Counted from the stretch's first letter, positions 1 to 10,652 are shown. The stretch: DNA of 41,719 nucleotides from Neurospora tetrasperma FGSC 2508 (GCF_000213175.1 NW_009799104.1:159603-201321); one strand, 5' to 3'. Program-made: numbers and translations. The notes: generated by a model from the letters alone, not told the origin.

Positions 1-1865
1 CGGCCGCTACTCTAATTGCAATTAGTATAGTATTTATACAATATAATAGAACGCCCGTAGGAATAGGATAATTTTATTACTAGTAGTTAACTTTATTATA
101 ATTAAAGTAAATTCGGTTTTAGTATATTAATATAAAATAATTAATTATATTATTTTTATAGTAAGTATTTAGCGGCTTTAATTAAATATAATAATTATAC
201 GTATAATTCTTTTAATTATAGAGGGGGTAAATAAGATTAGAGTTTATTAGAAAAGTTAGGAAGGAATAATAGAATAAATCGGAGGGATTAGTACTATAGG
301 ACGAAGGAGGGAAAATATTCAATAAAAAGGTGGGAATAGATTGAAATAAAGAAAATAGATAAATATATTTTGAAAATATTTAATTTTAATAATATAATAT
401 AAATAGTTTAATACTTTTTAAACCTTCTAACCGTTCTACGTACGCTATTACTTTATTTATTATATTAATATCAGTTATTAAGAAGATACTTTATTCAAAT
501 AGGGGATATAATTGATTAGCTTATATAATAATCCGAATATATTCCGGCTAATCGTAGGAGAAGTTGAATTCTTCGGTATAATAATAATTATAAAAATAAT
601 AGATTATTTTGGAGGCGTTTTACTATATAAGTTCGAATTTATTAAAAGTAGAACGTTCAATAGTTAGGTATTACTATTATATTCTATTTTTAAAAAGGTA
701 CGAAGGTTGTTCTAAATTAGTATATTATAAATAGTATTATAATTAGGTTTATTTAGAAGGGCTAATATATATTTAATTTAAATATTCTTAAGGTTACTTT
801 CAATATAACTAATAGTAAATAAAAGTAAAGTACGGGGATATTCGTAAAATTATTTATTAATATTATAAAAGTAGTTTTAAAATTGAGAAAAACTTTCGCT
901 TATAAATTTAATAATATTATATTTAAAATAATATTTAGTATAAATAAGTAGAACTATAAGTAATAGGGGTATGATTGCGGTAGTAATTATAAGAGAGGGG
1001 GCGATAGGGGAAGGTATAATAAAAATATAAATTTAATTATTAAAGAAGTAATTTTAATAATAAAAATTAAATAGGAAAAGGAGGGTAATTACCGATAGTA
1101 TTTTATTTAGAGAGGCCTACGAAGGCGAATTAATCCTATTAAAATACTTATAATAGGAGGTAATTTAAAAAGAATTCAATAATAGTGAATTAGAATTCGA
1201 ATAATTATTATTTATATACAAATTTATTAGCTTCGGTAGGTTAGGGGTACTAGTAGGGAGCTTAGGGCGGTGTAGGGGGGTAATTTTTATTATTATTTTC
1301 TTTAATAAACTCTATAATAAGCTAACGCTATTATAATAAAGGCGGAGGAAGTTATATAATTTTAATAGTAGTAATTAAAAGGGTAATAGTACGAGAAGAG
1401 CGAAGGGTTATTTTAATAGTTTGGGAAATAAATTAACTACTGCATATATATATTTTAATAGTATTAATTCAATTCCTAGAAGAAGAGCTATTAATTTATT
1501 AGGACGTAAAAGAAAGGTAAATTAAAATAATTATAGTCGTAGCTAGATATAGAGAATATTAAGTTAAAAGTTAATTTAAAAATATATTAATAGCTATTAA
1601 TTATAACAAAGGACGCCCGTTCGGACTACTTTTATATTTATATAAATTCTACTCTATTATAATTAATAATTATAAAACTCCTAATTAGTATACTACTACA
1701 ATATAGCGCCGGAACGTCCCCCTTATAACTTTATTTTATCGAATATTTTAATACTTCTCAATTTAAAATTAATAAGGTAAAGAGAGGTATCGGTTGTTTT
1801 AATACTCTTAGGCAAAAGCTTAGTAAGATGATAGAGAGTATTAGTATTATAGTGTTATAGTATTT

Positions 1866-1945
1866 TATCCCCGGCGGTCTCGAATCTCCGTCCGTACCTA
1901 TACTAGCCGGGTCCCGGTGCTCGAGGCGGTGGTCCTTTGGCATCC
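1866..1945. other. GC-rich pocket inside RIP DNA
   Basis: About 80 bases rich in CCGG/CGG amid otherwise A/T sequence. On the minus strand a CCCGGC and a GCCGGG bracket a stretch with a Pol III A-box-like TAGTATAGG and a B-box-like GATTCGAGACC, but only about ten bases separate the boxes. This could be a remnant of a tRNA-derived sequence or simply a spot with few RIP targets. No function can be assigned. Confidence 0.35.
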
Positions 1946-1964
1946 TAATAATACTTTCCGGTAT

Positions 1965-3015
1965 TATCTACTTCTTAAGAAATAACGCCCCCTAGGGCGA
2001 AACCGCTATAATCCGTCTCTAAATATATCTTCTTATCCGGATTAAATTCTGTAAAGATCGGGGCTTGGGTAAATAATATCTTTAATAATTAGAAAGCGGC
2101 CTCGTATTTCATAATCCACTCAAACGCAACCCCTTTCCCTATTAATGTAGTAAGAAGCGAAATAATTTTAAAAAATTAAAGTATAAATATCTAATAGTAA
2201 TTAATAAATTTAAAGAAACTATGTACGCCCTTCCAAAAAATAAGTAGAAGCTATTTAAAAATTACTTTAACCTTTTTAGGGTCGGCCTAAATTCTAATAT
2301 TAGTATAAATAATAAACCCGAAGTATTTAACCTTCTTAATAGCGAATTCGTACTTATTAAAGTCGAAGTAAAGCCCGGCGTTTAGAAATTTCTATAATAT
2401 AAGACGGACTTTAGCTTCGTAATCTACTCTAGAGCCTAAGGTATAAATAAAGATATTATTTATATATACTATATAGAATTTATTAAAGTATTCTTATAAA
2501 ATAAAATTAATATAATAATAAAACGTTATTAGGGCGCCTATTAACCCAAAAGGGATTACTAATTATTTAAATAAACTATAGCGAATTTTAAACGCTATTT
2601 TCCATTCCTCCCCTATAACTATACGAATTTTATAGAAAACTTATACAATATCGATTTTTATATACTACTTCGCCCCCTTTAATATATAGAATATTCCTTT
2701 AATAAATAGCAAAGGGTATTAATTTATTTATATAATAGCGTTTAAAGCCTAGTAATTACAATAGAAGTGGAAGCTACCCTCCAACTTCCTTATAAATAGT
2801 ACTAATATACCCGCTTCCGAACTATTCGCCCTAATAAACCCCTTATCTAATAAATCTTTTAATATCTTCTTTAAAATTAAAAATTCCTTATAAATTATAC
2901 TATATAATAGTCCGAAGAGTAAAGAGAACTCCTTATTATTAGGTCCCTTCTTAATTTCAATCCAATAGTCGATACTTAGATAATAGGGGTTCCGCTTATC
3001 GGCATTCTCCTTCAT
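1965..3015 (-). pseudogene. Ty3-type reverse transcriptase and RNase H relic
   Basis: Read on the minus strand through stops, the block shows the order expected of a Ty3/gypsy pol gene. Near 2800-2900 is a segment ending LLDKGFIRANSSEAGILVLF, which matches the start of the polymerase domain. Near 2440-2470 is VYINNIFIY, at the place of the catalytic Y-x-D-D box. Near 2340 is the KYFGFII segment. Near 1985-2060 is an RNase H start (IYLETDYSGFALGGVIS). Most interruptions are TAG/TAA where CAG, CAA or TGG would be expected, fitting RIP. Both aspartates of the polymerase box read as Asn, so the enzyme is dead. Element ends and LTRs were not found. Confidence 0.8.
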
Positions 3016-4220
3016 TTATAACGGGAGAAGGTTGTGATATACCGGGGGAATTATTCTCTCTAACTATTCTTTAATATAAACCTTCTTCGGCTATAACGCT
3101 TTTTCTATATCCTTTAAACTAATAGTATAAATAGCTTCCTCGGCTATTTTATTACTTAATTCTTTTTATAAGCAGCGAAGATAGCCTATAAAAGTTATAA
3201 CGAATACATAAATAATAAACTTAATATCTTTAATAAAGTTCGTATTAAGTACTTATTCTCCTTTAATATATTAAATTTAATAATTTATAATACTTAAATA
3301 TATCCTCTTTTTATAAGGTATAGAGTAAACCTATATCGCCTTTAATTATAGTTTACTTAAAATAATAGGGAACTCTAAGAGAAAGATAATATAAGTATAT
3401 ATAAAATATATATATTTATTAACCTCCGTTAGGAAATAGGCGAATCCTTAGATAATAGCCCCTTTTATAATAGTAGAGGCTCCTTTTATACAATAGAGTT
3501 TAATAGAAATAATAAAAATTTTAAAATCTTTAATAACCTTTTTACTTATTATAATATAATATTAACAACCTTTATTAGTAAGGATATAAAATAAATTACG
3601 GTTGTTAATAATAAATAAAATTAATATAGGCTCTATTTCTATTTATAATTTTAATTTAAATTCTTCTATTTTACTTAGTACTTTAGATAGTTCTAGGGCC
3701 TAACTTCGCTCTACAGCTACTCTTTTCCCTATTTGGGAGCGGAGTCTTAATTCTCCTCCTCTTCTAATAATAGAATGACCTTTATAATAATAATTTAAAT
3801 ACGGATATTATTATTCAGGGGAACTACTAATAAATAGGAGTAATTATTTATATAATAACCGAAGGCTCTATAGTAGAGGTATAGATTATTATTTTTATAC
3901 TTTTAATACTTTTTATTAAAAACTTACTTAATATATTTAGAAGAAGTAGCCGAATTTAAACCGCTTTATCCTCAATTACTACAACCCTTAATAAATATAC
4001 TAATACAAATAATTCCTATAATAGCATTGCTATTAATATCTATAGTATAATTTTTAAATTAATTTAATATTTAGGCCGCGGACTATTACTATTTATTATT
4101 AGGCTTTTAAATATTAGCCTAGAATATAGGAAAGTAAAGACCGCTACTTTAAGTAGAGCGACCCTACTAATTATAAAGATATTTATAATAGTTTTCTTTA
4201 AATTCGGACGTCCGCTTATA

Positions 4221-4225
4221 ACTAG
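4221..4225. repeat. Target-site duplication ACTAG (left copy)
   Basis: ACTAG lies directly before the left LTR and again directly after the right LTR at 6456-6460. A 5-bp direct duplication is what LTR-retrotransposon integrases make, and the perfect match fixes both element ends. Confidence 0.9.
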
Positions 4226-4478
4226 TGTCATAGGGCTGGCGTCTAGGGAATTGGCTTGGCTTTGCCAAGCCGGGACCGGCTGTATCAATAAGGATGCGAG
4301 CCTTCTAGTTAGCCAGATCTATATGTTTGCCTGGCCCGTGCGGTCTTGGCGCCCTATACAAAACCTTCTCTAGACTGTACCCTTCTAGTGCAATCTTCCC
4401 TTTTGCTCTCTTCGTCAAATATAGCATTTCAACCACACACGACTGCTCGCTGTGCAATACTCTGGCAGACCCGTTACA
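4226..4478 (+). repeat. Left LTR (253 bp)
   Basis: Begins TGTCATAGGG and ends CCCGTTACA. It aligns without gaps to 6203-6455 over its full length, with roughly thirty differences, nearly all C/T or G/A. It is less mutated than the right copy at most of these positions. An 88-codon open frame inside it (4346-4609) is incidental. Confidence 0.9.
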
Positions 4479-4639
4479 TTATATTTAACCCTCTCTTTAA
4501 GCAATACCGTTGCCGTTCTCTCGTAGGCACGCCCAAAGAGTCTCCCTCCCGTCGCTCTCGTCCCTCAGCGACAACCCTATCTATAATAATAACGCCGACA
4601 ATCCCCTAGTTTTAAGACCCCTAAGAACGCTTATAGTAG

Positions 4640-5420
4640 TTCGGCACTGCCTTCGAGACTATACTGAGTGAACTCGCCGCTCTTAAAACTTCACCTACCC
4701 AAAAAGCGGTTTTCCCTACTCTCGAGAAGTTCATTAGTAATAAAGAAGATTTTGAAACCTGGGTTTTAAACGCTCAAGCTAAGTTCTATATAGATGGCCC
4801 CGCTATTGGCGATTTAGAAGCGCAATTCTACTATCTACTCGCCTGCCTATCGCCCGCTGTTAAGAAGCCACTTATCGTTTTTGCTAGCTCCCTATTGTTA
4901 AGATTGCCCGCCGCCTTACTTAATAAGTTTCGGCTTACGTATAGCGATCCTAACGCGGCGAAGCGCGCTGGCTAGGAACTCTACTAGCTATACCAAAAGC
5001 CTGGCTCCAAAGAATCTATAGCGGCCTTCCTTACCCGCTTTAACAAAGTACTATACTGAGCCCGTGTAGACTCTTAGTCCAACGCTGCCAAAGTTAGTCA
5101 ACTGACGGCCTCCCTAAATAACGATTGGAAGTAATGGCTCTTAGAAAGAATCAACGTGCCTAAGCAATATTCTCTATTACTTGAATACCTCCGCTGTTTT
5201 AATAGCAACGCCTTTTTCGTCTCGATATCGAGCTCGAAGTAACTGGTTAATAATAATACTAGTAATCCTATAGATACCTCCATTAATGCTTCGGCGATGA
5301 GATCCTCCGCGTTATTACCGTCTTAGAAGTAAAAGAACAAATAGAAGAAGGAGGGCAAGTATACCAACTATAGTAGTAGGTTACATTAGTATAAGAAGTG
5401 TCTACGGTTGTCTACAAAAA
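4640..5420 (+). pseudogene. Degraded gag-like gene of the LTR element
   Basis: The plus frame through 4724 gives a continuous protein-like read: EKFISNKEDFETWVLNAQAK at 4724-4783, then a helix-rich stretch with YSDPNAAKRAG near 4940-4972 and SIAAFLTRFNKV near 5017-5052. The last two resemble the capsid region of Ty3/Ty1-type Gag. Near 5359-5403 spaced residues fit a CCHC zinc knuckle in which two cysteines read Tyr. In-frame stops are TAG or TGA, largely at positions where CAG or TGG is expected, as RIP produces. No start codon survives near the left end. The rest of the interior (5430-6180) has no frame I recognise. Confidence 0.7.
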
Positions 5421-6180
5421 TGAATACGGTCCGGCTATAACCTAGTAGGGGCTCAAACGGCCACAATAGTGATAGTAGAGGAGGAGAAGACTCGGACTGA
5501 GTAAAGATTAGGAGTTGACCCTAATAAGATTATAGTAGAGGGAATACTAACTAGAGATTCAAAAGGAGGAGTCTCTAGCAGTTGGGAGAGGTAAGGCTGC
5601 AATGCGGGAAGTATTAGTTTATTCTACGCTTAGCAATATAGTAAGCCTTTAAACCGTACTTCTCTACGTATAGCCAGTTTACTAGTATCTATTGCGATAT
5701 GTAACCGTTAGAAGGCAATAGGTGTAATATTTCGTAGGTATAAAATTATTAAGGCTGCTTCTAGCGAGAGGTATAACGAATCTACTTAAAGGTAGCTCCT
5801 ACTAGTAAGAGAAGTAGAGCGATACAAAGTACTGGGTAATAATTGTAATTTCTAACCGTTTACTAGTATATATAGATTTATAGCTTTGCAGAAGAGGACT
5901 CCCGGATGGGTATAGTCTAGATCTCTAATTTAGTTTTAGTACCTTAGCCGGGGCGCAGCTTTGTAAGGGTAGTAGTGTGCTGTTACCAACTCGAGTAGAG
6001 AGTAGGTGGTTGTATAGCGTTTATTTGGGGGCTTAAATAGAGAGATCTTTCTTTTCTAATATTATTAATACTCGTACCTATTAGACTGGGCAGTTTGGCT
6101 GGGAGCGGTTGTAGGGGATTTTAGTTATTTCTTTATATATTTAGCGGTATAGTCTTTTCTAGTGCGGTGGACCAGCCTCC

Positions 6181-6202
6181 TTAAGGGGGAGTAGAGGGGT
6201 GA
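6181..6202 (+). other. Polypurine tract before the right LTR
   Basis: AAGGGGGAGTAGAGGGGTGA lies immediately upstream of the right LTR. This is the usual place for the primer of plus-strand DNA synthesis in LTR retrotransposons, and it supports the plus orientation of the element. Confidence 0.65.
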
Positions 6203-6455
6203 TGTTATAGGGCTGGCACCTAGGGAATTGGCTTGGCTTTACTAAGCCGGGACCGGCCGTATTAATAAGAATGCGAGCCTTCTGGTTGGCTAGATCCACA
6301 TATTTGCCTAGCTCGTGCGGTCTTAGCGCCCTGTACAAAACCTTCTCTAGACTGTACCCTTCTAGTACAGTCTTCCCTTTTACTCTCTTTATTAAATATA
6401 GCATTTCAACCACATACAACTACTCGCTGTGTAAAACTCTAGTAGACCCGTTACA
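6203..6455 (+). repeat. Right LTR (253 bp)
   Basis: Begins TGTTATAGGG and ends CCCGTTACA, followed by ACTAG at 6456-6460. Same length as the left LTR with no indels. Where the two differ, this copy usually carries the T or A form, so it took more RIP hits. Confidence 0.9.
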
Positions 6456-6460
6456 ACTAG

Positions 6461-8316
6461 TAGTATAATATTATATTTAGGCTATATATATATAGTAATC
6501 GTCTAAAAGGTCTACTAGGAAGAGTTTATTATAAAATTTCTTATTAATAGTATAACGGAAATATACTAGCTTAATAGGACTCTCCTAATTATAGCCGTCG
6601 GCTTTTAGTAATTTATTATCGAAGGTAGTAAGGAAGCTTACGAATAGCTCTCCGTCTCTCTAATATAAGTAGGAGAGTTTATTAAGAATAATATCCTAAC
6701 TTTAATAAGAACCGAAAATTACCTGAATTTAATCGAATAAGGCTATAGGGTCTTCTTCGCCGCGGGCGGTCCTATTAGTCTAGAACCCCTCGAATAAGAA
6801 TTGCTTATCGTCGGAGAGTATATTAAGAATTTTGTACTATATAGTATTATAATTAATACGAAGCCCTACTTTAATATTGGTATTATACGCTTTAATAAAT
6901 TTATTATAATAAAAGAGGAAGGTATAAGGCTACTTATCCTACTTCGGGAGTTTTAAGTATTTTTTTTTATAAGAGGTAGTATTATAACTATTATTTTAAT
7001 TAATAAAAGTACCTAAAGTAGGGACGTTAGAATCCGTTATTCGGTTTATAGAGGTATTTATAAAGTAAAAGTCTAAACGTAGAGTAAGGATAGGGTTGGG
7101 ATTAGAATTAAAAAGAAGGGACTTAACGCAATTATAAAGAGAAGTACTACTATTTAGTACCCTAATAAAACTTTTAATAAACCCGTCGCTAGGGGTATTA
7201 CTAGTATTTAATTAATTACCGCTTTAAGAATTATAAAATTCTTCCTCGTTATTGAAGTTTATATTATTAAATTTAATTATAATAAATAATAAATACTATA
7301 ATACCGCGCTATAAACTACTAGCCACTTTTAATTCTACTTTACTATTCCGCTATTAATTTCTACTATATTTACTAGTAAGAATAAAAGTAGAACTTAATA
7401 TAAAGGGTATAATATAATTAGTATAAATACTAGCCTTAATTAATTAATAAGGTTCTATAAAGAAGAAAAGAGAGGAAAAGAGCGCCCTCTAGGCGGGTAT
7501 AGCCAACTATCCTTTTCAAGGGACGTATACGCGTACGGGCCGCGGGCGTACCGCCGCGGCAAGGGACTTAATTGGCCGCATCGGTTCCTGCCGGCAGAGA
7601 CTCGAATTGGCGAGACCGCCAGTCGCTTCAGCTACGGGTAGTAAGCCCTATGACAGGTTCTTACTAAACTTTTTCCACTTAAATTACTTTAAATTGTTTA
7701 CCTTTTTCTTTTATTTTATACTTTCTTTTCCCTTTTCTAATGTATTTTTTTATCTTAACTTTAATACATTTTATACTTTTTTTTAAATTCTTTTACTTTT
7801 TCTTTTACTTTCTTATTATATTCTTTTTATTTTAAAGTTATTCTTATATTCTTCAAACTTTTATTGTTAAATATTTTATACCTATATTACATTTAGTTAG
7901 TATATATATTATCTAATAAAATATATATATATATATAAATATCCAAGATACTAAATTAGTATTCCCAATATTAGGCTAATATTCTTAGTACTCATCTAGT
8001 ATTCTTAGTACTAGACTAGTATTTCCAATACTAGACTAATATTTCTAGTACTAATTCTAGTATTTTTAGTATTGGATTAGTATTTTTAGTACTAATTAGT
8101 ATTTTATTTTTCTTAATAATTTTTTAGTTTTTTACTATTTTGAAAAACCGTTATTAGTACTAAAAAGAGCTCGTTTTCTAGTATATTTCCTATACTAAAA
8201 CTATTTTTTGAAAATACTAAAAATACTTTAGTAGTACTAAATACTAGAGTACTAATTAGTATTAGTACTGGGTCCAGTACTAGTACTAGACCTCTAGTAC
8301 TAGTACTGGTCAAATA
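6461..8316. repeat. RIP-degraded AT-rich DNA up to the gene island
   Basis: Continuation of the AT-rich block interrupted by the LTR element. No coding remnant recognised. It contains a GC-rich pocket (7497-7665), a T-rich stretch (7680-7870), an (AT)n run near 7920-7940 and a tandem-repeat zone from about 7955 to the island border. Confidence 0.8.
7497..7665. other. GC-rich pocket with A-box/B-box-like motifs
   Basis: Sharp rise in GC with short palindromes (CCGCGG, CTGCCGGCAG, TGGCG-loop-CGCCA). On the minus strand TAGCTGAAGCGACTGG resembles a Pol III A box, and ATTCGAGTC about 26 bases after its start resembles a B box. The spacing is too short for a tRNA. It shares the decamer GGCGGTCTCG with the pocket at 1866-1945. 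It may be a tRNA-derived SINE fragment or a short unmutated insertion. Confidence 0.35.
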
Positions 8317-8336
8317 CTAGACTAGAGTAGTACTAA
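7955..8336. repeat. Degenerate AGTATT/AGTACTAG tandem repeats at island border
   Basis: From about 7955 to 8110, imperfect units of roughly 18-25 bases repeat, each combining AGTATT, a short T-rich spacer and AGTACTAG or AATACTAG. A second array at about 8215-8336 is built from CTAGTACTAGTACT. The border between it and normal-composition DNA is abrupt at about 8336. Confidence 0.7.
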
Positions 8337-8454
8337 TCCCAACTCTGAGACCGAGCGAGGAGGGTACGGCCTTAATGATTGAGGTCGTCAGCTCCTGGGC
8401 AAAGCCGAATCCGGCCAAAAAGGCCATGAAAAGGAAGATAATTTTGTGCATCAT
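8317..8454 (-). pseudogene. Secreted-protein gene truncated at the RIP border
   Basis: Minus-strand frame starting with tandem Met codons (8454 and 8451). The first 19 residues (MMHKIIFLFMAFLAGFGFA) form a textbook signal peptide, with likely cleavage before QELTT. About 20 mature residues follow (through SSLGLRVG), then the sequence passes into the AT-rich repeat at about 8338 and stops at codon 46. Base composition switches exactly where protein-like sequence ends, so the 3' part of the gene has probably been lost or overwritten. Upstream, 8824-8879 could be a 5'-UTR intron (GTAAGC donor, TTTTCAG acceptor on this strand). The family cannot be told from so little. Confidence 0.6.
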
Positions 8455-9499
8455 TTTGCCGGCTGTTGAAGACGTTTGGTGTTAAGGTAGGACTTGGAGG
8501 TATGCCGTTTGCTGGTGAAGATCTTGGAGGTTGATCTTCGAGGGGGATGGTGATGAGGATGGGAAACGGTAGAGGAGGGCTGGTGGAAGAGACATTTTAT
8601 ATCTCGAAGAGGAAGAGGTGCCGGAGTATCCAAATCTATTCTAAATCCACGGGTAGGTGAAGTGTAGAGGATAGTTGAGATTAGATCTTTGAGTGAACAG
8701 GCTTGGAAACGGACAAGCCTTCATTCACCCTTCAACGCTTCAAAATCCGCCTTCTGGACTCTTATGGTGAGCAAGTTTCTGGGTGATAGACGTCCCCTTG
8801 TTGATGAATCACCGCAACCATCCTGAAAATAAGAGGTAAGTAAGTTGAGACGATGAGAAAATATTGAGTGAAGGGCTTACCACTACGTCCAGGCAGCCAT
8901 GGGGCGTTTACCACTGCTCGTCTGGAATGCCTGTTTATGGGATCAGAAAGCTTGCTCGTTGTATATCTCCATCGCTTGGTGACAACTGGGAGGTTCATTT
9001 TGTCGGAAGACAATCACTGCGCCCGTCGTTTGGCCCCAGCAGTACTGCAGTTTGATGAACGATTGAAGCTCCGGGTTTGTCTTCTATCAGACTCCCCAGA
9101 ACGGCTAGTGGTAGTGGTGGTAAAGGAGTTTGTCATTGTGGACACACGTTTTCTGTCAGTCTGTCCCTCCTTCGAAGGGAAAGATAGAGGGGATACTTCT
9201 GTGTATGTTGCGGACAAAGTGGTGACATTTGAAGTCGAAATTTCTCAGTTACCTTCAAATCATGGGCCGAGTTTCAACGTGCAACATCGCCAGTCATTGC
9301 AGATGTTTGGAACCTGCCTCAATGCTCTGTCAAGATTGCTTGTGGGCAGGTGCGACGTTGACAGCTGTGAAACTACAAGCGCATACATACGGTACCTCAT
9401 TTCAAAACAAAAGCAAGCAAAAAGGAAGTCACGATTCAACGATGGCTGTAATTGAACTCACTGTTTGACAACGGAAGGCACGATTTAGGACTTGTTTTG
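8455..9499. other. Intergenic region, no supported gene
   Basis: Normal base composition. Open frames exist on both strands, the longest on plus at 8868-9455, but it lacks an ATG and its residues look like no known protein. Splice-like signals at 8824-8892 read plausibly on either strand. Probably promoter and leader of the truncated gene at 8454 plus spacer. Confidence 0.4.
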
Positions 9500-9880
9500 A
9501 TGACGTTATTCGGGAGTGTCTCTTGGGTCTACCTGCTGGCTGATGCAAATCCATCATCCTGTAACACCAATTTCCTCGCAGACACTGATCTAAAAGTCGT
9601 GAACTGCACTAAAAACCCATTCTCATCATCATGTACCCCTTGACTCCCAATATGAGCCTTTTCTTCCCAATCCTGCTTATTCCTAGTCTGGTTGTTCCTC
9701 CCAGCAGGTCCTTCCTTCCTTCCCATCAATGAACCAGACCCCAACACTTCAGCCAAACCATATGCCCCCATCTTTTGGCACGAGGCAAAAGAAAATCACA
9801 CCCTATTGTACAAAATTCGCACGTGCTTAGGTAGTTCTATGATGTGTCCCAAATGTACAAATTGTGGTAGCTGTGTGTAA
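9500..9880 (+). CDS. Possible two-exon small Cys-containing protein
   Basis: Tentative. An ATG at 9500 opens a 47-codon frame with a hydrophobic start (MTLFGSVSWVYLLADA) followed by Cys-containing sequence. Splicing a candidate 54-nt intron at about 9633-9686 (weak donor GTACCC, good acceptor TTCCTAG) would join it in frame to a downstream stretch that runs through NEPDPNTSAKPYAPIFWHEA and ends CPKCTNCGSCV. The spliced product would be about 110 residues with a terminal CxxCxxCxxC cluster. The donor is poor and no family is recognised, so either half alone, or neither, may be real. Confidence 0.2.
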
Positions 9881-10652
9881 ATGCGAGCTGCATGTCCTAC
9901 GTGGGTGTAGGTAGAGGTACATGTACCAACACGGCAATGCAGCCTTGCCAGCTTCGAAAAGAACATGAAGCCCAAAGAGTTGAAGCAATGAGAAAATATC
10001 TCGGACACCTAAATTATCCGAACGGCGGGGGCCACGAGCTCACAACAAACCGAGGGGAAAGAAAAGTGCGTGGGTGTGTAGTAGACAACTCTATTTTTCT
10101 TGGTCTAGAGGTCTAAAAGTGCATCTAAAGTGTGCAGCTGATGTCATAACTCATGAAACGTCCTCCTTGAGAAGGAAAAGTGCCCCTACCATAGGGTCTA
10201 TAGAAAGAACAACAAATGAAAAAAAAAAAAAACGCTGTGCCTCCTATCATGTTGAGCTCTGAGTGGGACTCCTCGAGTAGCAGTGTACCCGTCCTGCCTG
10301 CACATGTGCTTCGAATGATTACCCAGATAAGACAAAGCATAAATCCAATTCGATCAAATTCCTCCAAGATATCCCTCCCAGAAAGGAAAAAAAGAGGAAA
10401 AAATGGTGTAAGGGAACCCGCCCATGGTATCCATCAAGAAAGGAAGATAGGAACTGAAAAGCCGTGAAGCTGTATATCTTTCGTCGCTCATAATTGCCAT
10501 GCCCAGCTGACCTCGCCCCGCGATCTCAAGGATGGCGCCGAATCGAAGCCTTAAACCATCATGATGTTTGCATGAGCTGTAATAAGCCGTCAGTACGAGA
10601 GCGCCGGTAGAGCGTGGCAAAAAACGAACTTACTGTAACCACCTTGACAAAC
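9881..10652. other. Intergenic, likely 3' flank of the gene at 10653-11312
   Basis: No supported coding sequence. A run of about fourteen A residues lies near 10218. The part adjoining 10652 is presumably the 3' UTR of the minus-strand gene. Confidence 0.5.

Larger units (their letters stand above)
1..4220. repeat. RIP-degraded AT-rich transposon DNA, left flank
   Basis: Almost continuous A/T with TpA dominating, CpA scarce, and stops in all six frames. Coding remnants are recognisable only by reading through stops (see the reverse transcriptase relic). Base composition changes little over the block except for a GC-rich pocket at about 1866-1945. The look is that of repeats mutated by RIP, which converts CpA to TpA on either strand. 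I see no intact gene. Purine-rich stretches at about 200-350 and 950-1400 may be other element remnants that I could not assign. Confidence 0.85.
4226..6455 (+). mobile_element. Gag-only (non-autonomous) LTR retrotransposon, 2230 bp
   Basis: Two 253-bp LTRs, each starting TGT and ending ACA, bound a 1724-bp interior and are flanked by the 5-bp duplication ACTAG. The interior carries a degraded gag-like frame with a zinc-knuckle remnant on the plus strand, and a purine-rich tract just before the right LTR. I see no trace of protease, reverse transcriptase or integrase, and the interior is too short for them. That is the architecture described in plants as TR-GAG elements, which depend on enzymes from autonomous relatives. 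It sits in older, more heavily RIP-mutated DNA and is itself only moderately mutated, so it arrived later. Confidence 0.85.

Noticed and set aside
1-7. CGGCCGC at the very start as a cloning-site remnant
   Set aside because: Seven bases resembling a NotI site occur by chance and no vector sequence follows.
4346-4609. 87-codon frame
   Set aside because: Lies mostly inside the left LTR and is not conserved in the right LTR.
7540-7640. tRNA gene on minus
   Set aside because: A- and B-box-like motifs are only about 26 bases apart and no four-arm fold with acceptor pairing can be drawn.
8824-8892. Intron signals
   Set aside because: GTAAGT...CCAG on plus and GTAAGC...TTTTCAG on minus overlap, and neither joins convincing coding exons; kept only as a possible 5'-UTR intron on minus.
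8868-9455. 195-codon plus-strand frame
   Set aside because: No ATG, no recognisable domain, composition unlike the real genes nearby.
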